From assembly GCA_946887385.1 (NCBI GenBank), contig CAMPKU010000001.1:22656-86655 (forward strand): a stretch of DNA of 64,000 nucleotides, given 5' to 3'. A model generated the notes under the pieces. That model saw only the letters and a program-made list of their open reading frames with translations. It searched no databases and had not been told where the DNA came from. Source of the DNA: an uncultured Gammaproteobacteria bacterium (GTDB lineage Bacteria; Pseudomonadota; Gammaproteobacteria; Rariloculales; Rariloculaceae). Positions 27,069-35,046 of the stretch are shown piece after piece (position 1 is the stretch's first letter; every line of letters starts with the position of its first letter). The translations under genes were made by a program, and so were the position numbers.

Positions 27069-27221
27069 CTAGAACAAGGTGTAGATGAACGGCGCGACGG
27101 CAGACCCCTGGGCCAGCACGATCAGCGCGCCCAGCAGAATCATCACCACCATGATCGGCGCCAGCCAAAACTTCTTGCGCTCGCGCATGAATCCCCAAAA
27201 GTCCCTGGCAAATTCCAACAT
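27069..27221 (-). CDS. DUF5989-family small membrane protein
   Basis: A 50-residue protein too short for routine ORF calling. It has a charged N-terminus (MLEFARDFWGFMRERKKFW), then one hydrophobic helix (LAPIMVVMILLGALIVLAQG) and a short end APFIYTLF. This matches the DUF5989 pattern, which is regularly found next to SxtJ and carbamoyltransferase genes. Its ATG shares one base with the SxtJ stop (TGATG), indicating translational coupling. Function is unknown; an accessory subunit of a membrane modification complex is the contextual guess. Confidence 0.82.
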   Translation of the reverse strand: MLEFARDFWGFMRERKKFWLAPIMVVMILLGALIVLAQGSAVAPFIYTLF

Positions 27222-27634
27222 CAGAACGGCCTCTCCAGATTGGCTACAGGACTACGACGACTCGGCACGCGATAGCTTGTTGCGGCCGCATGAAACGGCC
27301 GACGCATGGCGTTCTTGCCGAGCGCGCGCCGGATCAGCCCGGTCGGACAAATCACCAAGAAGAACACGGCGCCGAGAATCAGCGGCGTCGTGATCTTGCT
27401 CGCGAGCAAGCCGAACTTCATCCAGCCGCGGTAAACAGGGCGCAGAGCAGTCGGAATCAGGACCGCCGGCACCGCAAGCAACGCAAGCACGGTCCAAGGC
27501 CAGATCGGCCAGTTATGCTCGAGCAGCCAAGGGAAGACGAGGCCGAAGAGCACGGCGACAATACCGCCGGTCGTGAAGCCGAACTTGCGCAGATCGCGCG
27601 CATCGAGCTCGGGAATGGCGTCGTCCAGCACCAT
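27221..27634 (-). CDS. SxtJ-family membrane protein
   Basis: A 137-residue protein with three to four membrane segments: GGIVAVLFGLVFPWLL, WPWTVLALLAVPAVLIP and ITTPLILGAVFFLVICP. The N-terminal LRKFGFTTG and C-terminal GLIRRALGKNAM are typical of the SxtJ family. That family is named from saxitoxin clusters but is widespread beside carbamoyltransferases. ATG 27634 lies six bases past the carbamoyltransferase stop at 27640. The frame is open further upstream, inside that gene, and the longer form is unlikely. Role unknown, probably linked to carbamoylation at the membrane. Confidence 0.82.
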   Translation of the reverse strand: MVLDDAIPELDARDLRKFGFTTGGIVAVLFGLVFPWLLEHNWPIWPWTVLALLAVPAVLIPTALRPVYRGWMKFGLLASKITTPLILGAVFFLVICPTGLIRRALGKNAMRRPFHAAATSYRVPSRRSPVANLERPF

Positions 27635-27639
27635 CGCGA

Positions 27640-29493
27640 TCAATCCAGCTCGAACTCGTTCTGCCAAGAGTCGTCCTTCTCCACTGCGGGCTGCTTGTGC
27701 TTTTCGAGCACGAAGTTTTCAACCACGAGGCAGTCCATCTCCGTGCGCATGAAACAGCGGTAAGCATCCGTCGGCGTACACACGATCGGCTCGCCGCGGA
27801 CGTTATACGACGTATTCACGAGCACGCCACAACCGGTGCGCCGCTCGAACGTCTTCAACAGCCGGTAGTAGCGCGGATTCGTTTCTTCATGAACGGTCTG
27901 AATCCGCGCCGAATAGTCGACGTGCGTGATGGCCGGCAACTCGGAGCGCTTCAGCTTCAGCTTCTCGATGCCGAACAGCTTCTGCTGCTCGTGGGTGAGG
28001 TCGACGCGCAGCTCCTTGCGCACGGGAGCGACGAACAGCATGTACGGGCTTGGTTTGTCGTGCTCGAAGTAGTCGCTCACTCGCTCCGCGAGCACCGAAG
28101 GCGCGAACGGGCGAAACGACTCGCGGTATTTGATCTTGAGGTTCATGACCGATTGCATCTTGGCGCTGCGCGGATCGCCGATGATCGACCGGCAGCCGAG
28201 GGCCCGTGGGCCGAACTCCATGCGTCCCTGAAACCAGCCGATCACCTGCTCGCCCTCGAGAAACTCTGCAACTTTCTCGAACAGCTCGTCGTCGGGCAGC
28301 TCCGTGTAAACGGCCCCCTGCGCTTGAAGCTCGCGCTTGATCTGCTCCCGCGAGAAGCTCGGTCCCAAATACGAGCCGCTCATGGGATCGTGGCCGTTCA
28401 CGTAACGCGGTTTGCCGTCGTACACGTGCCAGACGACCGCGGCAGCGCCCACGGCGCCGCCCGCATCGCCGGCCGCAGGCTGGATCGAGATGTCCTCGAA
28501 CGGTCCTTCGCGGAGGATTCGGCCGTTCGCCACGCAGTTCAGCGCGACGCCACCGGCGAGACACAGATGCTGCTCGCCCGTCTCGCGATGCAACGTGCGC
28601 GCGAGACGCAGGACGACTTCTTCGGTCACGACTTGGATCGAGGCCGCGATGTCCATCTCTCGCTGCGTGAGCGGGCTCTCGGCAGGTCGCCGCGGGCCGC
28701 CGAACAAGCGGTCGAAGCGCTCGTTCGTCATCGTGAGGCCGGTGCAGTAATTGAAGTACTGCATCGCCAACTGGAACGTGCCGTCCTCTTTGAGGTCGAG
28801 CAAGTTGTCCATGATCAGGTCGACGTACTTCGGCTGACCGTAGGGAGCGAGGCCCATGAGCTTGTACTCGCCCGAGTTCACCTTGAAGCCCGTGAAATAC
28901 GTGAACGCCGAATAGAGCAGCCCCAACGAGTGCGGGAACTGTATTTCCCAGAGGGGCTCGAGCGATGCGCCGTTGCCGCGCCATGCGGACGTCGTTGCCC
29001 ATTCACCGACGCCGTCGAGGCACAGCACGGCCGCGCGCTTGAAGGGGCTGAAGTAAAATGCCGACGCGGCATGCGACTGATGATGCTCTGCGAACAATAG
29101 CGGCGGCAGTTGTTTCGAGGTACAGCCGCCGAGCTCGGCCAGCTCTTTGCGCAGCGTGGTCTTTAGATAGACCTTCTCCTTGAGCCAAACCGGCATCGCC
29201 GCGAGAAATGAACGAATGCCGTGCGGTGCGTAGTTTAGATACGTCTCCAACAGCCGTTCGAATTTGACGAGCGGTTTGTCGTAGAAGACGACACGGTCGA
29301 GGTCTGCGATCGAGAGACCGTTGGCCTCGAGGCAATAGCGGATCGCATGCCGAGGGAATCGCGGATCGTGCTTCTTACGGGAGAAGCGCTCTTCCTGCGC
29401 CGCCGCAACCAGTTGGCCGTCGCGAAGCAACGCGGCCGCGCTATCATGATAATACGCCGAGATCCCAAGGATGTTGGACGGTCTTGCGTCCAT
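27640..29493 (-). CDS. NodU/CmcH-family O-carbamoyltransferase
   Basis: A 617-residue enzyme that transfers a carbamoyl group from carbamoyl phosphate to a hydroxyl via carbamoyl-adenylate. The N-terminal ASKHA-like domain begins ILGISAYYHDSAAALL. The metal-binding HHQSHA motif falls near residue 138. The YrdC-like C-terminal domain has GRMEFGPRALGCRSIIGDPR (about 425-445). Length matches the family. It is first of a four-gene minus-strand module with SxtJ, DUF5989 and an SGNH protein. Near the EPS locus, the acceptor is probably an EPS sugar. No sigma-54 promoter was seen upstream. Confidence 0.92.
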   Translation of the reverse strand: MDARPSNILGISAYYHDSAAALLRDGQLVAAAQEERFSRKKHDPRFPRHAIRYCLEANGLSIADLDRVVFYDKPLVKFERLLETYLNYAPHGIRSFLAAMPVWLKEKVYLKTTLRKELAELGGCTSKQLPPLLFAEHHQSHAASAFYFSPFKRAAVLCLDGVGEWATTSAWRGNGASLEPLWEIQFPHSLGLLYSAFTYFTGFKVNSGEYKLMGLAPYGQPKYVDLIMDNLLDLKEDGTFQLAMQYFNYCTGLTMTNERFDRLFGGPRRPAESPLTQREMDIAASIQVVTEEVVLRLARTLHRETGEQHLCLAGGVALNCVANGRILREGPFEDISIQPAAGDAGGAVGAAAVVWHVYDGKPRYVNGHDPMSGSYLGPSFSREQIKRELQAQGAVYTELPDDELFEKVAEFLEGEQVIGWFQGRMEFGPRALGCRSIIGDPRSAKMQSVMNLKIKYRESFRPFAPSVLAERVSDYFEHDKPSPYMLFVAPVRKELRVDLTHEQQKLFGIEKLKLKRSELPAITHVDYSARIQTVHEETNPRYYRLLKTFERRTGCGVLVNTSYNVRGEPIVCTPTDAYRCFMRTEMDCLVVENFVLEKHKQPAVEKDDSWQNEFELD

Positions 29494-29709
29494 TGTCGGC
29501 CAGGCACCCTCCCCCCAGAGTTGCCATTACCATCCATTTATCGTGCCAAGCCCTTCGGCCGGACGGCCGGGCGAGCCACGCCATCGCGTGGCGGCCTCGC
29601 GTTGCATGGTCGGCGGCGACGGCAGGGGGGCGCGACACCCGTCGTCCGCAGCGTGCGGCCGGCGCGCGTTGGAGCTTTTGGAACGGATTCCACAGCTTGC
29701 GAGGCCGGC
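29494..29709. other. Intergenic region without recognised gene
   Basis: This is 216 bases between the starts and ends of two minus-strand genes. I see only GC-rich sequence, with no sigma-54 match and no convincing terminator; overlapping open frames are antisense shadows. Confidence 0.5.
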
Positions 29710-31212
29710 TCAATCGGCCGTCCGCAGACCGTTGCCCTTCGCCGCGGCGCTGCGCCAGAGCGTGTACGCGGCGAGCGCGAGCAGCGCGGGCAGCAGCGGA
29801 TGCTCGGCGGCCAAACGCCACGGATCGTCGAACAAGTTCACGGTGTTACGCAGCGCTCGCTCGAAGATCGGGCCAAGCACAAAGCCGATCAAGAACACGA
29901 CGAACGGAATCTCGAGCTTGCGCAGGAGATAGCCGAGCCCGCCGAAGGCCAGCACGATGCCGATCCCGAACATCGAGCCCGTCGACACGTAGGCGCCCGT
30001 GACGCACAAAAGCGCGCCTGTCGCCAAGATCAGCGGCCGCGGCACGGCGAGAAAGCGCACGAAGAAGCGCAGACCCACGCTTCCGAGCGCAAGATTCGCC
30101 ACGTTGGCCAACAACAGCGACGCGAAAAGGCCGTAGATGACCGCGCCGTTCTGCTGCATCACGAACGGGCCCGGCGTGATGCCGTGAATCAGGAATGCTC
30201 CCACGATCAATGCCGTGGTGGCGCTGCCCGGAATGCCGAGCGTCAGGAGCGGAATGAGGCTCGCGCCGATGACGGCGTTGTTTGCGGACTCGACGGCGGC
30301 GATGCCTTCGATCTGGCCCGTGCCGAAACGCTCCGGCGTCCTGGACGCGCGCCGCTCGGCCCCATACGCAAGGAACGCGGCCACCGACGCGCCCAAGCCC
30401 GGCAGCGCTCCGACGATCGTGCCGATGGCCGAGCCGCGCAGGATCGCGCGGGCGCAGCCGCGCAGCTCGCGCCAGGACAGGCGGTCGTCGTCGCGTGGCC
30501 CGAGCTCGATGCGTGTGACGCCTGTGCTCCGGTTGCCCTGGAAGTGATCCTCGAGCTGCACGAGAATCTCGCCGAGCGCGAGCACGCCGATGCCCACGGC
30601 GACGAGCGGAATGCCGTCGAAGAGGTCGAGTGCGCCGAAGGTGAGCCGCTCGCCGCCCGTTTCGATATCGAGGCCTACCGTAGCGAGCAGCAAGCCGAGC
30701 GCGAGCGCAAACAATCCCTTCGCGAGCGACCGGCCGAGCAAACCGGCGATAAACGCGAACGCGAACACGAGCACGCCCAAAATCTCCGGCGGCCCCATGC
30801 GCAACGCCCAGACGGCGAGCGGTGCCGCGGAAAGAATCAGCACGAGATCCGCGAACATGTCGCCGGCCACGGAAGAGTAGAGCGAGGCTTGCAGCGCCTT
30901 GCGCGGCTGGCCTTGCTGCGCGAGCGGATACCCGTCGAGCGCCGTCAGCGCCGACGACACTTCGCCCGGCGTGTTGATCAAGATCGACGCGATCGCGCCG
31001 CCGTACTCGCCGCCCTTGTGCACGCCGAGCAAAAATGCGATCGCAGTCACAGGGCTCATCGCGAACGTGAGCGGCACTGCGATGGCGATGGCCGTGGGCG
31101 CGCTCATGCCGGGGATCGCGCCCACGACGATGCCGAGCGTCACGCCGAGCACGATGAAGGCGAGATTCAGCGGAGCGAAGGCGCCGGCCACGCCTGCAAG
31201 GACGACGTCCAT
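29710..31212 (-). CDS. tctA: TctA: tripartite tricarboxylate transporter, large membrane subunit
   Basis: A 500-residue permease with about 11-12 membrane helices. Signature segments are IPGMSAPTAIAIAVPLTF near the N-terminus, GEYGGAIASILINTPGE (about 65-80) and the later GALPGLGASVAAFLAYG. TctA is the ion-coupled translocator of the TTT family and works with TctB and the periplasmic binding protein TctC. ATG 31212 is chosen; the open frame upstream is a shadow of TctB. The gene follows TctB by four bases. The substrate is a carboxylate of unknown identity; the co-encoded dioxygenase hints at an organic acid catabolic operon. Confidence 0.93.
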   Translation of the reverse strand: MDVVLAGVAGAFAPLNLAFIVLGVTLGIVVGAIPGMSAPTAIAIAVPLTFAMSPVTAIAFLLGVHKGGEYGGAIASILINTPGEVSSALTALDGYPLAQQGQPRKALQASLYSSVAGDMFADLVLILSAAPLAVWALRMGPPEILGVLVFAFAFIAGLLGRSLAKGLFALALGLLLATVGLDIETGGERLTFGALDLFDGIPLVAVGIGVLALGEILVQLEDHFQGNRSTGVTRIELGPRDDDRLSWRELRGCARAILRGSAIGTIVGALPGLGASVAAFLAYGAERRASRTPERFGTGQIEGIAAVESANNAVIGASLIPLLTLGIPGSATTALIVGAFLIHGITPGPFVMQQNGAVIYGLFASLLLANVANLALGSVGLRFFVRFLAVPRPLILATGALLCVTGAYVSTGSMFGIGIVLAFGGLGYLLRKLEIPFVVFLIGFVLGPIFERALRNTVNLFDDPWRLAAEHPLLPALLALAAYTLWRSAAAKGNGLRTAD

Positions 31213-31216
31213 GCAA

Positions 31217-31660
31217 TTACGGCAATGGCATCGCGAGCAGCGCGACGAACACCAGCCACAGCGCGATCGGCGTGGTAAGAGCCGCGACGGCGAGCGGCAC
31301 GAGTTTGACTCGTGCAAGCGCGAGCAACCCGGCCACGAGGACGGCGCCGCCGGGCACGTAGCCGACAAGCGCCATCAACGCATACGAGACGCCGAGCACC
31401 AAAGTGCACGCGCCGAGAAAGCGCAAATTGGCTGGTAACAGGCGCGCGTCTGTGCCGCTCGTGCGGCCCGCTCGCAGGCTCTCGAGCAGCATGCCGCACG
31501 CGGCCAGCGTGGCGAGCCCGGCCGCTACGTACGGCATGAAGGCCGGCGACAAGCCGCCGACCAGTGCGCCGCCGGTTACGTAGCGCGGAATCAGCACTGC
31601 GATGCTGAGCACTCCGCCCGCGATGAGCGCGATAGCCACGATGAGCTCGTCCCGGCGCAA
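31217..31660 (-). CDS. tctB: TctB: tripartite transporter small membrane subunit
   Basis: A 147-residue protein with four hydrophobic segments (IVAIALIAGGVLSIAVLI, MPYVAAGLATLAACGMLL, LGVSYALMALVGYV and VAALTTPIALWLVFVALL), matching TctB topology and length. The start is uncertain: no ATG is near, and TTG 31660 gives the usual RRDELI-type N-terminus, whereas GTG 31639 would truncate it. The longer upstream frame is a shadow of TctC. It sits between TctC and TctA with short spacing, in the classical order. It likely stabilises TctA. Confidence 0.85.
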   Translation of the reverse strand: MRRDELIVAIALIAGGVLSIAVLIPRYVTGGALVGGLSPAFMPYVAAGLATLAACGMLLESLRAGRTSGTDARLLPANLRFLGACTLVLGVSYALMALVGYVPGGAVLVAGLLALARVKLVPLAVAALTTPIALWLVFVALLAMPLP

Positions 31661-31671
31661 GCGAAGCGAGC

Positions 31672-32631
31672 CTAACGCGTCACGCTTTGCACGGCGCGCG
31701 TGAGCACCACGGCCTCGGCCTCGAGTGCGGCGGTGACTGCTTCCGGCCCGAGATGATATTCGGGGTAGCGCAGCCGGCGAATGAGCGCCGTCATCGGCGG
31801 CGATTCGATCGCGGCAGAAAGCGCGCGTGCAAGTGTGGCCTTTACATCGGCCGGCAAGTGCGGCGGCGCGGACACGATGAACACGGCACACGAGGCCAAG
31901 TCGTAGCCTTGCTCGGCAAGCGTCGGCACATCGGGCGCCGTAACGAGGCGCTCGTTCTCGACGGACGCGATCACGCGCATCTTGCCAGCGGCCACGTAGT
32001 CGATATGCGGCCCACCCGAGAACGCGAAGTCGGCGTGTCCGCCCAAGATCGCCTGCATCGTCTCGCCGCCGCCTTGCACCGAGATCACGCGAAAGCGCAC
32101 GCCGGCCACCTTCGCAATGTACTCGGTCACGATGCGCGTCAGCGGCGACTGTGAGGCAAAGATCGGCCGCTCGCCTTGCCGAGCGGCGGCGACGAGATCC
32201 GCCACGGTTCGGTACGGCGAAGCCGTGCTCGTGACGAGCGCGCACTGGCCTTTGGAGACCGATGCAAGATGCGTGAAATCGGCCACGGAGTAGGTCGCGG
32301 CGCTCGGCGTGACTGCGGGAGTGCCGGTGTACGCGTGCGAGATCGTGAACCCCAAGCTGTAACCGTCGGGCGGCGCGTTCTTGAGCTGCGCGGCCATCAC
32401 GCTGCCGCCGGCGCCGGTGCGGTTGTGCACCACCACGGGCTGGCCGAGCTCTGCCTCGAGCGAGCTCGCGAGCACACGCCCCAGCATGTCGGTGCTGCCC
32501 GCGGGATTCGAGCCGATGTAGAGATGTAGGGGGCGTTCTGGATACGCGGCCGACGCGGTGCCGGCAGCGCCGCATAGCGCGGCGACGGCGACGAGCACGG
32601 CCGCGCGTCGCGCTACGGCCGGCCGGATCAT
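31672..32631 (-). CDS. tctC: TctC: periplasmic binding protein (Bug family)
   Basis: A 319-residue secreted receptor with a signal peptide ending ASAAYPERP (about 28). The Bug-family segments are GSNPAGSTDMLGRVLA (about 40-55), VVVHNRTGAGGSVMA, and PDGYSLGF. The receptor captures a carboxylate and passes it to TctA/TctB. It starts 22 bases after the upstream dioxygenase stop. Bug proteins are highly diversified, so the ligand cannot be named. Confidence 0.92.
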   Translation of the reverse strand: MIRPAVARRAAVLVAVAALCGAAGTASAAYPERPLHLYIGSNPAGSTDMLGRVLASSLEAELGQPVVVHNRTGAGGSVMAAQLKNAPPDGYSLGFTISHAYTGTPAVTPSAATYSVADFTHLASVSKGQCALVTSTASPYRTVADLVAAARQGERPIFASQSPLTRIVTEYIAKVAGVRFRVISVQGGGETMQAILGGHADFAFSGGPHIDYVAAGKMRVIASVENERLVTAPDVPTLAEQGYDLASCAVFIVSAPPHLPADVKATLARALSAAIESPPMTALIRRLRYPEYHLGPEAVTAALEAEAVVLTRAVQSVTR

Positions 32632-32653
32632 GGCGCTGCTGCGGCGAGCCGTG

Positions 32654-33595
32654 TCATTGCTCCGCCTGCGCCGCTTCGGCGGGCCCGAGCACGCCGCCGA
32701 CGATCGGCGTCGAAAACTTGCCGTCCACGCCCACGGGCACGTCGCCGACGAGCGTGACGCGATACAGCTGTCGGTCGAAGTCGGTGTCGAAGATGTCCTC
32801 CGGCGCGAGATGGGCCGTGGCGCGGTTGTCCCATATCGCGATGTCGCCCGCGTTCCAGCGGAATCGCGCCACGAACTCCGGCCGCACGCAGTGCTCCCAC
32901 AACATCTCGAGCAGCAGCTGACTTTCGCGCGCGGTGAGACCGACGATCTTGCGCAGGAATGCCGGGCTCACGAACAACACGCGCTCACCCGTTTCCGGGT
33001 GCACGCGGACGAGCGGATGCTCGGTCGAGAAGCTCGGGCGTTTCGTGTCTGTGAGCGCGCCCGTCGTTACCTTGCCGTAACCGTGAACGGCGCGCAGCGT
33101 GTCCAAAAACGTGCGCAGCCTAGGGGACAGCGCGTTGTACGCGGCCGCGAGGTTCGTGAACTGTGTGTCGCCGCCGTACGGCGGCATCGTCACGCCGCGC
33201 AGAATCGACGCGGCCGGCGGATTCAGCACGGTCGTGAGATCGGTGTGCCAGCCCGTCCATGGGCGGATTGGGTCCGGCTCGAGATGTGTATGCCGCTCGC
33301 GCCGCTTCGCAACCGAGTAAACCTCCGGAAACCCCGGCTCGTGGCCGTACAGCACATGGCCGATCGTCGGTTGCCCCAGCGTGCGCGCGAAAGTCACGTG
33401 CTGCGCATGGTCGAGGTGCTGGTCGCGAAAGAACACCACCTTCCATTTCAGCAGCGCAGTGCGAATGGCGTGCACCGTGTCAGGGGACAGCGGTTGCTTC
33501 AAGTCCACGCCGAAGATCTCGGCGCCCGTGAACACCGACACGGGCCGCACCGTGGTCGAGCGCTGCTCTGCGTGCTGCCGTGATGGTGCAACCAT
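32654..33595 (-). CDS. TauD/TfdA-family Fe(II)/2-oxoglutarate dioxygenase
   Basis: A 313-residue cytoplasmic oxygenase. The iron-binding HxD is WHTDLTTV (about 117-124) and the distal His is in RATAHLAP (about 258-265), followed by RQLYRVTL with the 2-oxoglutarate-binding Arg. The N-terminal segment GAEIFGVDLKQPLS is typical of TauD/TfdA. It heads the minus-strand operon with TctC-B-A, suggesting it hydroxylates or cleaves the imported compound. A second related dioxygenase is divergent at 33714. Substrate could be a sulfonate, an aryloxyacid or another organic acid. Confidence 0.9.
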   Translation of the reverse strand: MVAPSRQHAEQRSTTVRPVSVFTGAEIFGVDLKQPLSPDTVHAIRTALLKWKVVFFRDQHLDHAQHVTFARTLGQPTIGHVLYGHEPGFPEVYSVAKRRERHTHLEPDPIRPWTGWHTDLTTVLNPPAASILRGVTMPPYGGDTQFTNLAAAYNALSPRLRTFLDTLRAVHGYGKVTTGALTDTKRPSFSTEHPLVRVHPETGERVLFVSPAFLRKIVGLTARESQLLLEMLWEHCVRPEFVARFRWNAGDIAIWDNRATAHLAPEDIFDTDFDRQLYRVTLVGDVPVGVDGKFSTPIVGGVLGPAEAAQAEQ

Positions 33596-33713
33596 AGGGA
33601 CCGCCAGCTCTTTTGCGTGAGTTTACAAGCCGTCTGCGGCTCTGCTATTAGAGGCTAGAGTGGCCGCAGCCGGCCCGACCGGTCAAGCCAATTCAAGACA
33701 CGGGTCAAGACGC

Positions 33714-34553
33714 ATGCCGCAGCACCGCACCTCCATCACGATCAAGCCGTTGAATCCCGTCGTCGGCGCCGAACTGCACGGTCTCGATCTGCGGCAGCAA
33801 TTGCCGGACCAAGACGTCCATGCGATCCAGAGCGCTCTCGATCGCTACCAGGTGGTGTTTTTTCGCGATCAGGACTTGAGCGCGGAGCAACATCTTGCGT
33901 TCGGCCGGCGGTTCGGCGAGCTGCACGTGCATCCGTCGGTGCGCGGCAAGCCGCGCGAGCAATGGACCGAAATCATGCCCGTGCACGCCGACGCCCACAC
34001 CGCGCGCATCGCCGGCGACAAGTGGCACACCGACGTCTCGTGCGACGAGAAGCCGCCGCTCGCGAGCATCCTGCATATGACGACGGTGCCTGAGAGCGGC
34101 GGCGACACGCTGTTCTCGAGCATGTATGCCGCTTACGACGCGCTGTCGGAGCCCATGAAGCGGCTGCTCACGGGCCTCACTGCCGCGCACGACGGCGCAC
34201 CGAACTACGACGACCGCGCCGAACGCAGCCGCGAGACCAATGCGCACCGCGTGAATCCCGTTGCGGTGCATCCCGTCATCGCCACGCATCCCAGGACGGG
34301 CAAGAAGACGATCTACGTGAACTCGACGTTCACTGTGCGCATCAACGAGCTCACGCAAGCCGAGAGCGACGCAGTGCTCGAGCTCGTGTTTGCGCACGTG
34401 GCGCGGCCCGAGTTTCAGTGCCGCTTCAAGTGGCAGCCCAACTCCGTGGCCTTCTGGGACAACCGCGCCGTACAGCACTACGCGGTGTGGGATTACTACC
34501 CGGCCGTGCGCACGGGACGGCGCGTCACGATTCGCGGCGATCGTCCGTATTGA
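33714..34553 (+). CDS. TauD/TfdA-family dioxygenase
   Basis: A 279-residue Fe(II)/2-oxoglutarate dioxygenase divergent from its relative at 32654-33595. HxD is KWHTDVSCDE (about 102-111), the distal His lies in DNRAVQHYAVWDYYP (about 247-261), and RRVTIRGD has the co-substrate Arg. It resembles TauD-type sulfonate/alkylsulfatase oxygenases more than its neighbour does (PNYDD, NPVAVHPVI, TGKKTIYVN). ATG 33714 is preferred over the GTG at 33660 because homologues begin near TSITIKPLNPVVGAELHG. Specific substrate is unknown. Confidence 0.9.
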   Translation: MPQHRTSITIKPLNPVVGAELHGLDLRQQLPDQDVHAIQSALDRYQVVFFRDQDLSAEQHLAFGRRFGELHVHPSVRGKPREQWTEIMPVHADAHTARIAGDKWHTDVSCDEKPPLASILHMTTVPESGGDTLFSSMYAAYDALSEPMKRLLTGLTAAHDGAPNYDDRAERSRETNAHRVNPVAVHPVIATHPRTGKKTIYVNSTFTVRINELTQAESDAVLELVFAHVARPEFQCRFKWQPNSVAFWDNRAVQHYAVWDYYPAVRTGRRVTIRGDRPY

Positions 34554-34650
34554 AGCACGAGCCACTCATGCTCATCGACGCGCTCGAGTCGACGGTGGTG
34601 ATCTCGTCCGCGAGCTTGGCAACGGCGCGGCCGAATGCCATGGTTACCCT

Positions 34651-34881
34651 ATGCGGATCGTCAACCCATTGAAGAAGCGCCCGCGTCGCCGGAGCGGAGC
34701 GGGCGGCGCTGGCGACTACGAGGCCGAGCTCGTGCGGCTATGCCGCGGGAATCGCCGCCAGGCGGATCGCCTCATCCAAGAGGAGATGGCGCGTTCGCCG
34801 GGCTTGACGCCCGCGGGCGCGGCACTCGCGCTCGTCACGCGTATCCGGCACGAGCGTGACCCGCACCTCTCGCGGCTGTGA
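34651..34881 (+). CDS. Small basic hypothetical protein
   Basis: A 76-residue frame starting MRIVNPLKKRPRRRSG with an Arg/Lys-rich N-terminus. A helical, conserved-looking body follows (AELVRLCRGNRRQADRLIQEEMARSP, GAALALVTRIRHERD). It lies alone between the dioxygenase and the DUF885 gene. The ribosome site is weak. I do not recognise the family; the balanced composition after residue 20 suggests a real gene rather than a random frame. Confidence 0.45.
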   Translation: MRIVNPLKKRPRRRSGAGGAGDYEAELVRLCRGNRRQADRLIQEEMARSPGLTPAGAALALVTRIRHERDPHLSRL

Positions 34882-35026
34882 GCGCCTGCGCTTCCCCGCG
34901 CACCGCGTGCCTGAAGGCCGCAAGCTGCGCACTTCGCGCATTAACGGTAGTCACATGGCGCGCCCGAGCATGTCGCCTATACAGGATTCCGGGTCGAGAC
35001 TGAAGTAAGCTTTCGGCGCTGCCCAA

Positions 35027-35044
35027 GTGTCTGCAAGGAGACAC
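35027..35044 (+). promoter_or_regulatory. Hairpin holding the Shine-Dalgarno of the DUF885 gene
   Basis: GTGTCT-GCAAGG-AGACAC forms a 6-bp stem whose loop and right arm contain the AAGGAG ribosome site, three bases before the ATG at 35047. It might gate translation. Confidence 0.35.
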
Positions 35045-35046
35045 GC

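Noticed and set aside
29444..29821. 125-residue minus-strand frame between tctA and the carbamoyltransferase
   Set aside because: Arg/Ala-rich composition, overlaps both flanking genes and has no ribosome site.
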